Below are positions 17,754-26,790 of a stretch of DNA of 63,088 bases, piece after piece. Numbering within the stretch: position 1 is the stretch's first letter; each line of letters begins with the position of its first letter. The stretch lies in NCBI RefSeq assembly GCF_016801985.1, contig NZ_JAEVLS010000011.1:1-63088 (forward strand), written 5' to 3'. The position numbers were made by a program, and so were the translations under genes. The notes beneath the pieces are model-generated. The model saw only the letters and a program-made list of their open reading frames with translations. It did not search any database and was not told where the DNA came from. The stretch comes from Steroidobacter gossypii. GTDB lineage: Bacteria; Pseudomonadota; Gammaproteobacteria; Steroidobacterales; Steroidobacteraceae.

Positions 17754-18812
17754 ATGTCCCCTGTAACGCCATCGTCATGTTGGGTGGCGGCCATCAGAAG
17801 CCTAGTCATAAGGCGGGGAGTGCTCGTGAGATCGGCAAGCGTGGGTGTACTGCTACTGTCCGTGGTCGGGTTTTCGTTCGCGGCCGATAGCTGGGCCGCG
17901 ATCAAACGTTCGACGCACATACGCGCTCAGGAGCTGGGATCGGCGCTGGAGACGCTCGCAAGAGAGCATGGCTTCCAGGTGCTCTATCGCACCGAGATCG
18001 TCGATACGTTGCGCTCCCGCCCGGTCGAGGGCGAGCTCAGCACCGATGAAGCGTTGCGTCGCTTGCTGAATGGCACGGGGCTCACGTATCGCGTGCTCGG
18101 CGATAAGGCGATCACGATCGTGCCACTCATGGAGGCTGCACCGGCCGGCGCTACCTCGAGCCTGCCTGCGAGCCCGATGCGAGTTTCTCAGTTGGCATTT
18201 CAAGCGGTCAGCGATGCACAGCAGATTCGTGGGAGCGATGCACCCGGCACCAGGAGCGCATCGAGCGGCCTCGAGGAAATCGTCGTCACCGCGACCAAGC
18301 GCAAAGAGCGTCTGCGCGACTTAGCCGGCGCCGCATCGGCCACGAGCGGCGTGCAGCTCGCCGCCATCGGCGCGCAGAGCAATGCGGATTATCTGGGCCG
18401 GCTGCCTGGCGTCGTCTTCAATGAGGGCACCTCCGGTCAGTCGACCGTGACCATCCGCGGCATCGGCACGACGGCCGGCGTGGACCAGGGGCAGGGGCCG
18501 ACCGGTTATTTCATCAACGAGGTGCCGTTGTCCGAGCCGAGCTACGCGTCTGGCATTCCGGACATCGATACATTCGATCTCGACCGCGTCGAGGTGCTGC
18601 GCGGGCCGCAGGGCACGCTGTTCGGCTCGTCCTCGCTCGGCGGCGCCGTGAACTACATCGTCAAGACCGCCGATCCCGCGCAGCTCGAGGCAGGCACTGA
18701 AACCACCGTGCGCAGCATCGACCATTCCGGCGGCGATCTGAGCTACACCGCCAAGGCGATGCTCTCGAGCGTGTCGGCCCGAATCCCGCGCAATGGTTGC
18801 CAGAGTTCATGA
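17754..18812 (+). pseudogene. TonB-dependent receptor truncated after the plug domain
   Basis: Begins with a signal sequence (ATG 17754; VGVLLLSVVGFSFAADSWA). An STN domain follows (LGSALETLAREHGFQVLYRT), then the TonB box region EEIVVTATKRKERL and the plug domain with IGAQSNADYLGRLPGVVFNE and FDLDRVEVLRGPQGTLFGSS. At about 18775, inside what should be the start of the beta-barrel, the receptor sequence stops and unrelated virB4-tail sequence begins; the frame then ends at 18812. Roughly 500-600 barrel residues expected for the family are absent and were not found elsewhere in the window. The protein cannot form an outer-membrane channel. It was the likely signalling partner of the fecI-fecR pair. 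Confidence 0.88.
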
Positions 18813-18847
18813 ATGGTGATGGGAGAACTTCGAACAGTTCCGCATAG
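18782..18847 (+). pseudogene. virB4: virB4 C-terminal remnant (about 21 codons)
   Basis: In the frame ending at TAG 18845-18847 the translation is N-P-A-Q-W-L-P-E-F-M-N-G followed by eight more residues. This resembles the conserved end of VirB4/TrbE ATPases (xxPxxWLPxF) and lies exactly where virB4 is expected, just upstream of virB5. The rest of virB4 and virB1-B3 are missing. The sequence immediately 5' belongs to the TonB receptor, so this is the scar of a deletion or recombination. The short length limits certainty. Confidence 0.6.
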
Positions 18848-18856
18848 GAGAGGCAG

Positions 18857-19570
18857 ATGAAGGCGAATCGATGGATGGGTCTTTTAGGGATGGTGGCGCT
18901 TCTCGCTGGGTTCGTGCCGACGGCGAATGCGCAGTGGGCGGTGGTGGATGTGGGCGCGATCACACAACTCATCGAGCAGGTGAGAACGATGCAGGAGCAG
19001 CTCTCGACAGCACGCAATCAGCTTGCACAGGCAGAAGCCGAGTATCGCTCGATGACGGGAGGACGGGGCATGGAGCGATTGCTGTCCGATGTGCCTCGAA
19101 ACTATCTGCCGGGAGAGTGGCGTGAGGTTCTTGAAGTGATGACTCAGACCAGCGTCAGGTATGGGGCGATCGCCCGGGAGATGCAACGGTTGGTTGAGGA
19201 TAACTCAGTGCTGACGGCGGATGATTTAGGGTCCCTGTCGCCCACTGATCGCCGTCTCATTGAATCTTCCCGGCGCTCGAGGGCCATGCTTCAGATCATG
19301 ACTAGAGAAGCACTTGGCCGGACCAGTGATCGATTTGGCTCGATTCAGCAGCTGATCGATGCGATCGGTCGCGCGGATGATCAGAAAGCCGTGCTCGACC
19401 TTCAGGCGCGGATCCAGGCGGAGAACAACATGCTGATGAATGAGAACACAAAGCTCCTGGTGATGTTTCAACTGGCGCAGGCGGAAGAGAACGCGCACAA
19501 GCTACGAATGCGCGAAGAGGCGATGATTGCATTTGGTTCGTTAAGGGACCTGCCACCCATCGGATTGTAA
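18857..19570 (+). CDS. virB5: Type IV secretion protein VirB5 (minor pilus component)
   Basis: A 237-residue secreted protein with a signal peptide (MGLLGMVALLAGFVPTANAQ). The mature part is mostly helical (TQLIEQVRTMQEQLSTARNQ, AQAEAEYRSMTGGRG) and ends with LAQAEENAHKLRMREEAMIA, typical of the VirB5/TraC family. VirB5 caps the conjugative pilus and aids adhesion. AGGAGAGG lies a few bases before the ATG. It is the first intact gene of the operon and follows the virB4 stop by 9 bases. Confidence 0.85.
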   Translation: MKANRWMGLLGMVALLAGFVPTANAQWAVVDVGAITQLIEQVRTMQEQLSTARNQLAQAEAEYRSMTGGRGMERLLSDVPRNYLPGEWREVLEVMTQTSVRYGAIAREMQRLVEDNSVLTADDLGSLSPTDRRLIESSRRSRAMLQIMTREALGRTSDRFGSIQQLIDAIGRADDQKAVLDLQARIQAENNMLMNENTKLLVMFQLAQAEENAHKLRMREEAMIAFGSLRDLPPIGL

Positions 19571-19636
19571 GAGCCGGTCCGCGATAAAACATCGGGGTGC
19601 ATAAACACAGGATCGAACCAAAGAATAGGTGTGCCA

Positions 19637-20608
19637 ATGGGTTTTTTAGCGGAGTTCATTAGATGGTTGGATGAAATCCTCCAAGGCTACATCAGCAACA
19701 CTACAGCCACGATTGCGGGTGTGCTCGAGCCAGCGATCGTGACATTGGCCACGCTATACGTTGTAGTGTGGGGTTACCTACATCTGATGGGAAGGATCGA
19801 GGAGCCGTTCGTGACTGGCATCAAGCGGCTGGTCACGATGGCCGTCGTTCTCGGCATATCTTTATCATTGTGGCATTACAACGAAATCATCGTCGACACG
19901 TTCTTCATCGCACCTTCCGTGCTGGCGGCTCAGGTGATCGGGCCGCACGATGCGATCTCTGTTGTCGATGGCGTGCTCGCTGCGGGTAACGAGGTTGCGG
20001 GGGCTCTCAGTCGTAGAGCGGGTATTCTAGCGCTGGACTTTTCATTCTATGTCGCCTCACTAGGGGTGCAGATCATTGTGGGAATCACGGCCGTGTACAC
20101 GATGTTTCTGATCGTGCTTTCGCGTATCGCGCTGTCTGTGCTTCTTGCGCTGGGTCCTTTCTTCATCGCGCTTCTTTTCTTCGAGACCACGAAGAAATTC
20201 TTCGAAAGTTGGATTGCGCAGTTGGCGAACTACGCGTTCATAACAATTCTAACTGGGCTTGTCGCAGCGCTCATGCTGACCGTTCTAACGCGTGCCGCGG
20301 AGCACGCGATTTCGGCCGGTGGGTCCGTGCAAGTGGCCGACGCCATTCGACTGTGTGTTGCCGCCGGACTCACACTACTCGTAATGCGCCAAGTCATGCC
20401 CATCGCTGCCGGGCTTGCGAGCGGACTTGCACTCAGCTCGTTCGGCGTCGTGAGTGCTGCGATGGCCTGGGGACTTGGCACGGCCTCGCGGAACACGCGC
20501 GAGTTTGGCCGCGGGCTCATGGATCGTGAGACCCACCGCACGGATTCGCTCACTCGCAAAGCCGGTTACTACACGCGACGGAAACTGTGGGGGCCTCGGG
20601 CGCAATGA
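19637..20608 (+). CDS. virB6: Type IV secretion protein VirB6 (polytopic inner-membrane component)
   Basis: About 323 residues with five or more predicted transmembrane segments, for example VTLATLYVVVWGYLHLMG, LVTMAVVLGISLSLWHY, IIVGITAVYTMFLIVLSRIA and LLALGPFFIALLFF. LGPFFIALLFFETTKKFFES is the conserved VirB6/TrbL core. VirB6 forms part of the inner-membrane channel for substrate passage. ATG 19637 is preferred over GTG 19631 because the AGG site then lies at a normal distance. It sits between virB5 and the lipoprotein/virB8 genes, the usual order. Confidence 0.9.
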   Translation: MGFLAEFIRWLDEILQGYISNTTATIAGVLEPAIVTLATLYVVVWGYLHLMGRIEEPFVTGIKRLVTMAVVLGISLSLWHYNEIIVDTFFIAPSVLAAQVIGPHDAISVVDGVLAAGNEVAGALSRRAGILALDFSFYVASLGVQIIVGITAVYTMFLIVLSRIALSVLLALGPFFIALLFFETTKKFFESWIAQLANYAFITILTGLVAALMLTVLTRAAEHAISAGGSVQVADAIRLCVAAGLTLLVMRQVMPIAAGLASGLALSSFGVVSAAMAWGLGTASRNTREFGRGLMDRETHRTDSLTRKAGYYTRRKLWGPRAQ

Positions 20609-20663
20609 AGTGCTGTCCGCCGGCCGAGTTCCACCCGACCCGTTTGAGACAAGGAGTCATTTG

Positions 20664-20894
20664 ATGAGGATCGTGAATCCGTATTCGCCCAGGGTCTGCG
20701 TCCGTATCCGTCAGACCCGGTGGGCTTTGAACGTCCTCGCCGTTTCGGGTCTCGCACTTCTCCAAGCGTGTGCCGTGAACACACCGACGTGTGACGGCCG
20801 CTTCGAGCCCATCAACCTACCGGCGCCTGTCCAAGTTGAGGAGGCCGAAGAGAAGGATCTCAGCGAAGGGAACACGCAACATGAGCGAGGTTGA
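20664..20894 (+). CDS. Small lipoprotein, VirB7-like
   Basis: A 76-residue protein. AAGGAG lies 7 bases before ATG 20664. The hydrophobic stretch ALNVLAVSGLALLQAC ends in a lipobox cysteine, followed by a short acidic tail. In VirB systems the gene between virB6 and virB8 encodes the VirB7 lipoprotein, which binds VirB9 in the outer-membrane core complex. Length, lipobox and position all agree, although VirB7 proteins share little sequence. It overlaps virB8 by 14 bases. Confidence 0.75.
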   Translation: MRIVNPYSPRVCVRIRQTRWALNVLAVSGLALLQACAVNTPTCDGRFEPINLPAPVQVEEAEEKDLSEGNTQHERG

Positions 20895-21654
20895 AACTTA
20901 TCTGAAGGAGGCGGCCTCCTGGGATGCGGATCGGGAGGCACATCGGGCGCAGACGTTACGGACCACTCGCTGGGCCGCGGGCGCGGGCTGGACGTGTGCG
21001 GTGGTCGCGATTGTCGCCATCGTCGTTATGAGTCCCTTGAAAGAAACCCAGCCCTACCTCATCCGGGTGGACAGCGCGACGGGTGTCGTCGATACGGTCC
21101 CTGTGTTCACTGGAACGGAAGCGATGCCACAGGCGCTCACGCGGCATCTGTTGAACCTCTACGTCACCACCTGCGAGCGGTTCAATTTCGCCACCGCCGA
21201 AAGTGACTACGCGCAGTGCGGATCGTTCCACAGCCCTGAGCGCAATCAAGCCTGGGCTGCTGCGTGGGCCCGATCGAATCCATCCTCGCCACTGAACCTC
21301 TACAAGGATGGCACCACGGTGCGCGCCCAGGTGCGCTCGGTGAGTTTCTTCGAAGGGGCCGGTGGCGAGAGCAACCTGGCGCAGGTGCGCTACATGAAAG
21401 TGCGCCGCGCAGGGGGCAATGGGATCGATCATGTGAGCTATTGGGTCGCGACGGTCCGCTATGCGTATGCGAACGGCGCGGGAGACTTAAAGAAACGCGA
21501 GTGGAGTGAGCAGGAACGCCAGCAGCGCACCTGGAATCCGCTCGGGTTTCGGATTCTCGATTTTCGTCCGGAGCCGGAGGTGCTGGGCCAGGATGAGCCG
21601 ACCGCCGCAAATACGGTGAGCGAAGCCACCGGCACGGAGGCGCGACGGCGATGA
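20881..21654 (+). CDS. virB8: Type IV secretion protein VirB8
   Basis: A bitopic inner-membrane protein of 257 residues. It has a short cytoplasmic head, one transmembrane helix (AGWTCAVVAIVAIVVMSPL), then the periplasmic VirB8 domain starting KETQPYLIRVDSATGVVDTV. The segment LTRHLLNLYVTTCERFNFAT and the late NPLGFRILDFRPEPEV are typical. VirB8 nucleates assembly of the inner-membrane complex. The ATG at 20881 overlaps the lipoprotein gene and the TGA overlaps virB9 by four bases, so the genes are probably co-translated. Confidence 0.92.
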   Translation: MSEVETYLKEAASWDADREAHRAQTLRTTRWAAGAGWTCAVVAIVAIVVMSPLKETQPYLIRVDSATGVVDTVPVFTGTEAMPQALTRHLLNLYVTTCERFNFATAESDYAQCGSFHSPERNQAWAAAWARSNPSSPLNLYKDGTTVRAQVRSVSFFEGAGGESNLAQVRYMKVRRAGGNGIDHVSYWVATVRYAYANGAGDLKKREWSEQERQQRTWNPLGFRILDFRPEPEVLGQDEPTAANTVSEATGTEARRR

Positions 21655-22478
21655 GCAACAGGATGTCTCCTGGTTCGGTGCTTGCGGTGATCACCTTGCT
21701 CTTCGCGGCGTTCGGCGGTGCTCGTGCCGAGTCGTTGCCGGCCGCAGGCACTACCGATGGGCGAGTACGCACCGTGACCTACGATCCTGATGAAATCTAT
21801 CGTCTCTACGGCTTCGTGGGTTACAGCATCGAGCTCGTGTTCGAGCCGGGGGAAGTGTTCGAAGGTCATGGCGGCGGGGATCTCGAAGGTATTGTGTTCG
21901 GTGCGCATGAGAACCAGCTCATCGTGAAGCCGCGAGCGGCGAACGTGGGCACGAACTTCGTCGTGTACACCGATCGGCGTGCCTACCGGTTTCATTACAC
22001 CGTCTCGCAGGGCGTGCCGGATGCGAAGAATGCCCAGGCGATGTATGTCGTGCGATTCAACTATCCCGGACGGACGAGCGCTGAGGGCACGGTCGATGCG
22101 GGGAAGAAGCTCGATGAGGCACTCGCACATGCGCGCGATCTTCGGGCGCAGAACAAAGATTATTGGTTTAGCGGAGCGGAGAGTCTCAAGCCACGGGCGG
22201 CCTTTGATGATGGCGTGCACACGCGGCTGACCTTTGGGGCGCGTACCGAGTGGCCCGCCGTGTTCGTGCGCAATGAGGATGGCACCGAGAGTCTGCTCAA
22301 TTTCAGTGTGGAGCAGGATGATCTCGTTATCCATCGCGTGGCGCGCGCCCTCATCTTAAGACGAGGATGGCTGTCGGCCTGCATCGTCAATCAAGGGTTT
22401 GAAGGCGCGGGCAACCGCCTGCCCTCCGGCACGCTCGCACCCTCCGTCGTCCGCGCACGCAAACGAGTTGCGCCGTGA
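21651..22478 (+). CDS. virB9: Type IV secretion protein VirB9
   Basis: A 275-residue periplasmic/outer-membrane core protein with a signal peptide (VLAVITLLFAAFGGARA). The VirB9/CagX family shows as RVRTVTYDPDEIYRLYGFVG near the N terminus, VGTNFVVYTDRRAYRFHYTV in the middle and DGVHTRLTFGARTEWPAVFV, then VIHRVARALILRRG in the C-terminal domain, which contacts VirB7 and VirB10. It overlaps virB8 and virB10 by four bases each. Confidence 0.93.
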   Translation: MSNRMSPGSVLAVITLLFAAFGGARAESLPAAGTTDGRVRTVTYDPDEIYRLYGFVGYSIELVFEPGEVFEGHGGGDLEGIVFGAHENQLIVKPRAANVGTNFVVYTDRRAYRFHYTVSQGVPDAKNAQAMYVVRFNYPGRTSAEGTVDAGKKLDEALAHARDLRAQNKDYWFSGAESLKPRAAFDDGVHTRLTFGARTEWPAVFVRNEDGTESLLNFSVEQDDLVIHRVARALILRRGWLSACIVNQGFEGAGNRLPSGTLAPSVVRARKRVAP

Positions 22479-23737
22479 ACGGGCTCTTTCGACTTCGCAC
22501 GCTGTTGGGCGCCGGTTGGGGTATGCGTGTACGTGAACCAGAGTCTGCGGGCGCCGCGCCCGATGGAGTGGGGCAGGACGCGGCGATCCCAGGCGATCGC
22601 AGTGTGAGTGCCACCTATCGCGCGACCTCGTTGCAGACGCGGCTGACAAACTTCGTTGCGCTCGGGTTGGGGGCACTCGTGATGACGACGTTTCTTGTGT
22701 GGTACTACAAGCATGCGCTCGCAGAGCGCCCGGGTGAAGGTGAGGACCGTTCGACGCATGATCGCGGCAGTGAGAGTGCGGCGGCGCTGCCGCCCCTGGG
22801 GCGCATCGATCCACCGTTGATAGAGCGCGTGTTAGGACCTGCGCCGGCACTGCCAGAAGAAACATCGTTCAGCGAACTGGAAGATCGGCGCTGGCCGGAA
22901 GCGCGCGATGAGGAGCCATCGTACGACGGGGCGAGATCGGATCGGCAGGCGCCGGATCGACGCTTGAGTGGGGAGGCGTTCGTACCCGCGGCTGCACGGC
23001 GTGGGTCCGGCGCTCACCTGCCGCCGCGAACGGCGACGATGACCGCGCCGTTCGATGGCGCAGTTTCTACTTCGTTTTCTTCGTCTGCGCCCGAGAGCGG
23101 GCGAGGGGAGCTTGCGGATCTGCTTGAGCCCACGGTGCTTGAGCCCGCCCAGGCGCAGGTACTGCCGACGCGCCGATTGCTGTTACCCAAAGGCGCGTTT
23201 CTGGATTGCACACTCGAGACCGCCATCAGCTCGGCGCTGCCGGGGATGACGACGTGCGTGACCGCGACGGATACGTTCAGTGCGGATGGCTCGGTCGTGC
23301 TGTTGGAACGTGGCAGCAAGTTGATCGGTGAAACCCGCGGGCAGGTCCGAGCCGGGTCCAACCGTGTGTTCGTGCTGTGGACCGAGGCGCGCACGCCGAC
23401 AGGCGTCGTCGTGCCGCTCGCCTCACCCGGTACCGATGCGCTCGGTCGCTCGGGGCTGCCCGGTGAGGTCGATCGCCACTTCTGGGATCGCTTCGGGGCG
23501 GCCATCCTGATCTCCGTGATCGATGGCGCCGTGCAGGCAGCGGTGCAACGAGAGTCGAACGGCGACGCTGTCATCATCAATCCGGCGGGCTCCAACGACA
23601 TCATGACGGAGGTGCTGAAGAGCACCATTCACATCCCACCGACGGTGACGAAGCGCCATGGCGATCGGATTGCCGTGCTCGTGGCGCGGGATCTTGATTT
23701 TAGGAGCGTCTATGAGCTTCGCACCGCAGGCGATTGA
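22475..23737 (+). CDS. virB10: Type IV secretion protein VirB10
   Basis: A 420-residue VirB10/TrbI protein that bridges both membranes. A single transmembrane helix (LGLGALVMTTFLVWYYKHAL, about 66-85) follows a cytoplasmic N terminus. Next come a Pro- and charge-rich linker and the C-terminal barrel domain with LLPKGAFLDCTLETAISSAL, GSVVLLERGSKLIGETRGQV and DALGRSGLPGEVDRHFWDRF, followed by IPPTVTKRHGDRIAVLVARD. The final part overlaps the virB11 start by 26 bases. It is intact and close to the usual family length. Confidence 0.93.
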   Translation: MNGLFRLRTLLGAGWGMRVREPESAGAAPDGVGQDAAIPGDRSVSATYRATSLQTRLTNFVALGLGALVMTTFLVWYYKHALAERPGEGEDRSTHDRGSESAAALPPLGRIDPPLIERVLGPAPALPEETSFSELEDRRWPEARDEEPSYDGARSDRQAPDRRLSGEAFVPAAARRGSGAHLPPRTATMTAPFDGAVSTSFSSSAPESGRGELADLLEPTVLEPAQAQVLPTRRLLLPKGAFLDCTLETAISSALPGMTTCVTATDTFSADGSVVLLERGSKLIGETRGQVRAGSNRVFVLWTEARTPTGVVVPLASPGTDALGRSGLPGEVDRHFWDRFGAAILISVIDGAVQAAVQRESNGDAVIINPAGSNDIMTEVLKSTIHIPPTVTKRHGDRIAVLVARDLDFRSVYELRTAGD

Positions 23738-24812
23738 TAGTCTCGTGCCCAGGGATGCGCCGTCTTCAACAGGTGAGACGCGCACGCATGAGGGGATGAG
23801 CATTGACCGATCGGCACTGGCGCTCACGCTCGCGCCGCTGCGTCCCTTATTGGATGATCCGGCCATCACCGAGATCTGCATCAACCGTCCGGGTGAACTG
23901 TTTCTTGAGACCTCCTCTGGTTGGCGGCGGGAGTCCTTATCCGCCGCCGACTTCCCCTGGTGCCTGCGGCTTGCCAAGCTGATTGCGCACTACACCCGAC
24001 AGCGCGTGGATGAAGAATCCCCGCTCTTGTCCGCCTCGCTCCCGACGGGTGAGCGCGTGCAGCTCGTGGTGCCGCCGGCCACGACGGCGCACACGGTCGC
24101 GATGGCGATTCGGCGGCCGGCCAGTTGCGTGTGGTCGGTGACGGAACTGGCCGAGCGCGGGCTGTTTCGTGCCACACGCGCCGCATCCGATGCGCCGGCG
24201 CCGGTCCAGCGCGAGCTTACGCGGCTGCTCGAACGGCGTGAGTACGTCGAGTTCATGAAGCTCGCCGTGGGGAGCCGTCAGAACATTCTGGTGTCAGGGC
24301 CGACAGGTTCGGGCAAGACCACCTTCACCAAGGCGCTGATCCGAGAGATCCCCGCCCATGAGCGGCTGATCACGATCGAGGATGCGAAGGAGCTCGTGCT
24401 CGATGAGCATCCCAATCACGTGCGGCTCTACTACAGCAAGGATGACAAGGGGGTGGCGCATGTCACGCCGAAGCAGCTGCTCGAGTCTTGCTTGCGCATG
24501 CGCCCGGATCGAATTCTGCTCGCCGAACTGCGGGCGGAGGAGGCGTTTGATTACCTGCGTAACGTGAACTCGGGCCATCCCGGGTCCATCACGAGCGTCC
24601 ATGCCTCGAGCGCGGAGCTTGCATTCGAGCAGCTGGTGCTTTTGATCAAGCAGAGTCCGGGCGGGCAGGAGCTCGCCCGCGCCGACATCAAACAGCTGCT
24701 GTATCTCTTGATCGATGTGGTGGTGCAGTTCGGCGTGTCACATCATGAACGATTCATTCAAGAGATTTGGTACGAGCCGGCGCGCAGGCAGCGGGGGGCT
24801 CATGCATCCTAG
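23712..24812 (+). CDS. virB11: Type IV secretion ATPase VirB11
   Basis: A 366-residue hexameric traffic ATPase. The N-terminal domain includes DDPAITEICINRPGELFLET. The catalytic domain has Walker A GPTGSGKTT, an Asp box at LITIEDAKELVL, Walker B-like RILLAELRAEEAFDYLRNVN and the His box GHPGSITSVHASS. VirB11 powers pilus assembly and substrate transfer with VirB4 and VirD4. The start at ATG 23712 lies inside the virB10 end; the open frame further upstream is shadow. It overlaps virD4 by 11 bases. Confidence 0.94.
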   Translation: MSFAPQAIDSLVPRDAPSSTGETRTHEGMSIDRSALALTLAPLRPLLDDPAITEICINRPGELFLETSSGWRRESLSAADFPWCLRLAKLIAHYTRQRVDEESPLLSASLPTGERVQLVVPPATTAHTVAMAIRRPASCVWSVTELAERGLFRATRAASDAPAPVQRELTRLLERREYVEFMKLAVGSRQNILVSGPTGSGKTTFTKALIREIPAHERLITIEDAKELVLDEHPNHVRLYYSKDDKGVAHVTPKQLLESCLRMRPDRILLAELRAEEAFDYLRNVNSGHPGSITSVHASSAELAFEQLVLLIKQSPGGQELARADIKQLLYLLIDVVVQFGVSHHERFIQEIWYEPARRQRGAHAS

Positions 24813-26790
24813 CGGCACGCCCTGGACGCTGCGCCTCTCACGCGGGCGCGTGCCTTGGCTTTCGCTCACTGCAGTGGTCGTGGCTGCGCTCATCGCGGCC
24901 CAGTATGTGGCGGGGTGTTTGCTGTTACTTTCGCTCGGCATTCCGGTGAGCGAGGCCTCACCGCTCACCATCGCCCGCTATGGCTATTACTACGGCGATT
25001 GGCCTGCGATCGTGCGCAACCTTTGGTGGTGCTCAGGTGTCGGTGCCGCGCTCGTCGCGGGTATCGCCGCGGTTGCGCTCGTGCCGCGGCGGGCGGCGTT
25101 GCATGGAGAGGCGCGCTTTGCGCGGAGTAGCGAGATCCGACAGGCGGGTCTGCTCACCGGGCAGGGCTTGATCCTGGGCGAGCTGGGGGGATGGTGGCCG
25201 TGGGGCCGACGGTTTATCACGCTGCCCGGACAACAAGGCGTCGCGCTCTCGGCCCAGCCGCGCTCGGGCAAGGGTGTTGGCGTCGTGATCCCGAATCTTC
25301 TCACCTGGGAGGATTCGGTGGTGTGCGTCGATATTAAGAAGGAGAACTGGACGCTCACGGCCGGCTGGCGGGCGGCGTCCGGAAGTGAGGTGTTTCTATT
25401 TGATCCGCTCGATGCCGATGGCCGCACGCATCGATGGAACATGCTCGACTATGTGGGGGAGTCCTTAAGCCAGCAGATCGATGATCTGCAGCTGATTGCC
25501 AACATGCTCTTTCCCGATCCGCCGGGGGCGGATCCGTTCTGGATGGCCTCGGGGAGGTCCCTGTTTTTAGGCATTGGCCTCTACGTGTTCGCAACGCCCT
25601 CACTCCCACGCACGATCGGTGAGATCCTGCGGCAGGGCATGGCCGATGATGAAGAGGGGTTCTCGGCGCACTGGCGGCGGGTGATCCAGGGGCGGATGAA
25701 ATGCGCGCATCCTTTACCTGAGCAGTGCGTGCGGGCGCTGTCGGATGTGATCGATCTTGCGCCGCAGACGGCCTCGAGCATCCGCAAGACCTTCACCTCA
25801 CGCCTTGAGCTTTGGGCGAACCCGCGGCTCGATGCCGCGACCTCTGCAAGCGACTTTGACTTACGGCAGTTCCGGCGAAAGCGCATGTCGCTCTATATCG
25901 CGGTACGTCCCAAAGATCTGCACCGGCTACAACCCATCCTGGCACTGCTGTTTCAGCAGACCATCGCGCTTCAGACCGACGAGCTGCCCGAGCACAACCC
26001 GGAACTTCGATATCAGCTGGCGCTGATCATGGATGAGGGCCCTGCGCTTGGGCGCATCCCGATCATTGCGGAGGCGAGCGCTTTTACGCCGGGATTCAAC
26101 ATTCGCACGTTGTTCGTGATGCAGACGCCCTCGCAGTTGCGCGAGGTTTATGGCGAGCACGGCAGTCGTACGCTGCTGAAAACCCTCGCAGGGCGCATCT
26201 ATTTTGCACCGAAGGACATGGAGGAGGCCGAGGAGCTCTCGCGCGAGCTTGGGACCACTACCGTGAAAGTGAAGTCGCACTCGAGGCCTGCGTTCTTCTC
26301 AGGCGGGATGCGTGGGCATCACAACGTGAGCATCAGTGAGCAGCGCCGGGCGCTCATGCTGCCGCAGGAGGTGTGCGAGATGGGGCCAGAGAAGGCGCTC
26401 ATCTTCATGGAGGGTATCCGTCCGATCCTCGCTCGAAAGATCCGCTACTACGAGGTTCCGTGGCTCGCACAACGAGTCATGCCGCCGCCCGAGGTGCCTG
26501 CGATCGAGCCGATCCTTCCGGCAGCGGTGCCTGCGGGCAAACCTAACGCAGACACCGCCGCATCCGCCGCGGCTGCAGGTGAGCTCCGTGCGCGCCGGGC
26601 GAACCTTGAGGACATCGAGCGCATCGATGAACTGACGCTCGAGGATTTCGATGTCGATCTGTCGTCGGTGGTGTTTCCGGAAACGGAGCCGGGGGAGCGT
26701 GTGAGCGATCAGGATCTTGAGCTTGCGGCCGAGAGCTTTCTGGCGGCCCTAAAAGGGGACACTGCCGGGCGGCAGGCAGGTCGGTCATGA
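24802..26790 (+). CDS. virD4: Type IV coupling protein VirD4/TraG
   Basis: A 662-residue coupling ATPase. Two N-terminal transmembrane helices (WLSLTAVVVAALIAAQYVAG and VGAALVAGIAAVALVP) precede the TraG/VirD4 domain: Walker A QPRSGKGVGVVIPN, DPLDADGRTHRWNML, Walker B LALIMDEGPALGR, then FNIRTLFVMQTPSQLREVYG. The last 100 residues are Ala/Glu-rich and unconserved. It brings the relaxase-DNA complex to the channel. ATG 24802 was chosen within the virB11 tail. Its presence indicates a conjugation-type rather than a purely effector-type system, although no relaxase gene is visible. Confidence 0.94.
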   Translation: MHPSGTPWTLRLSRGRVPWLSLTAVVVAALIAAQYVAGCLLLLSLGIPVSEASPLTIARYGYYYGDWPAIVRNLWWCSGVGAALVAGIAAVALVPRRAALHGEARFARSSEIRQAGLLTGQGLILGELGGWWPWGRRFITLPGQQGVALSAQPRSGKGVGVVIPNLLTWEDSVVCVDIKKENWTLTAGWRAASGSEVFLFDPLDADGRTHRWNMLDYVGESLSQQIDDLQLIANMLFPDPPGADPFWMASGRSLFLGIGLYVFATPSLPRTIGEILRQGMADDEEGFSAHWRRVIQGRMKCAHPLPEQCVRALSDVIDLAPQTASSIRKTFTSRLELWANPRLDAATSASDFDLRQFRRKRMSLYIAVRPKDLHRLQPILALLFQQTIALQTDELPEHNPELRYQLALIMDEGPALGRIPIIAEASAFTPGFNIRTLFVMQTPSQLREVYGEHGSRTLLKTLAGRIYFAPKDMEEAEELSRELGTTTVKVKSHSRPAFFSGGMRGHHNVSISEQRRALMLPQEVCEMGPEKALIFMEGIRPILARKIRYYEVPWLAQRVMPPPEVPAIEPILPAAVPAGKPNADTAASAAAAGELRARRANLEDIERIDELTLEDFDVDLSSVVFPETEPGERVSDQDLELAAESFLAALKGDTAGRQAGRS

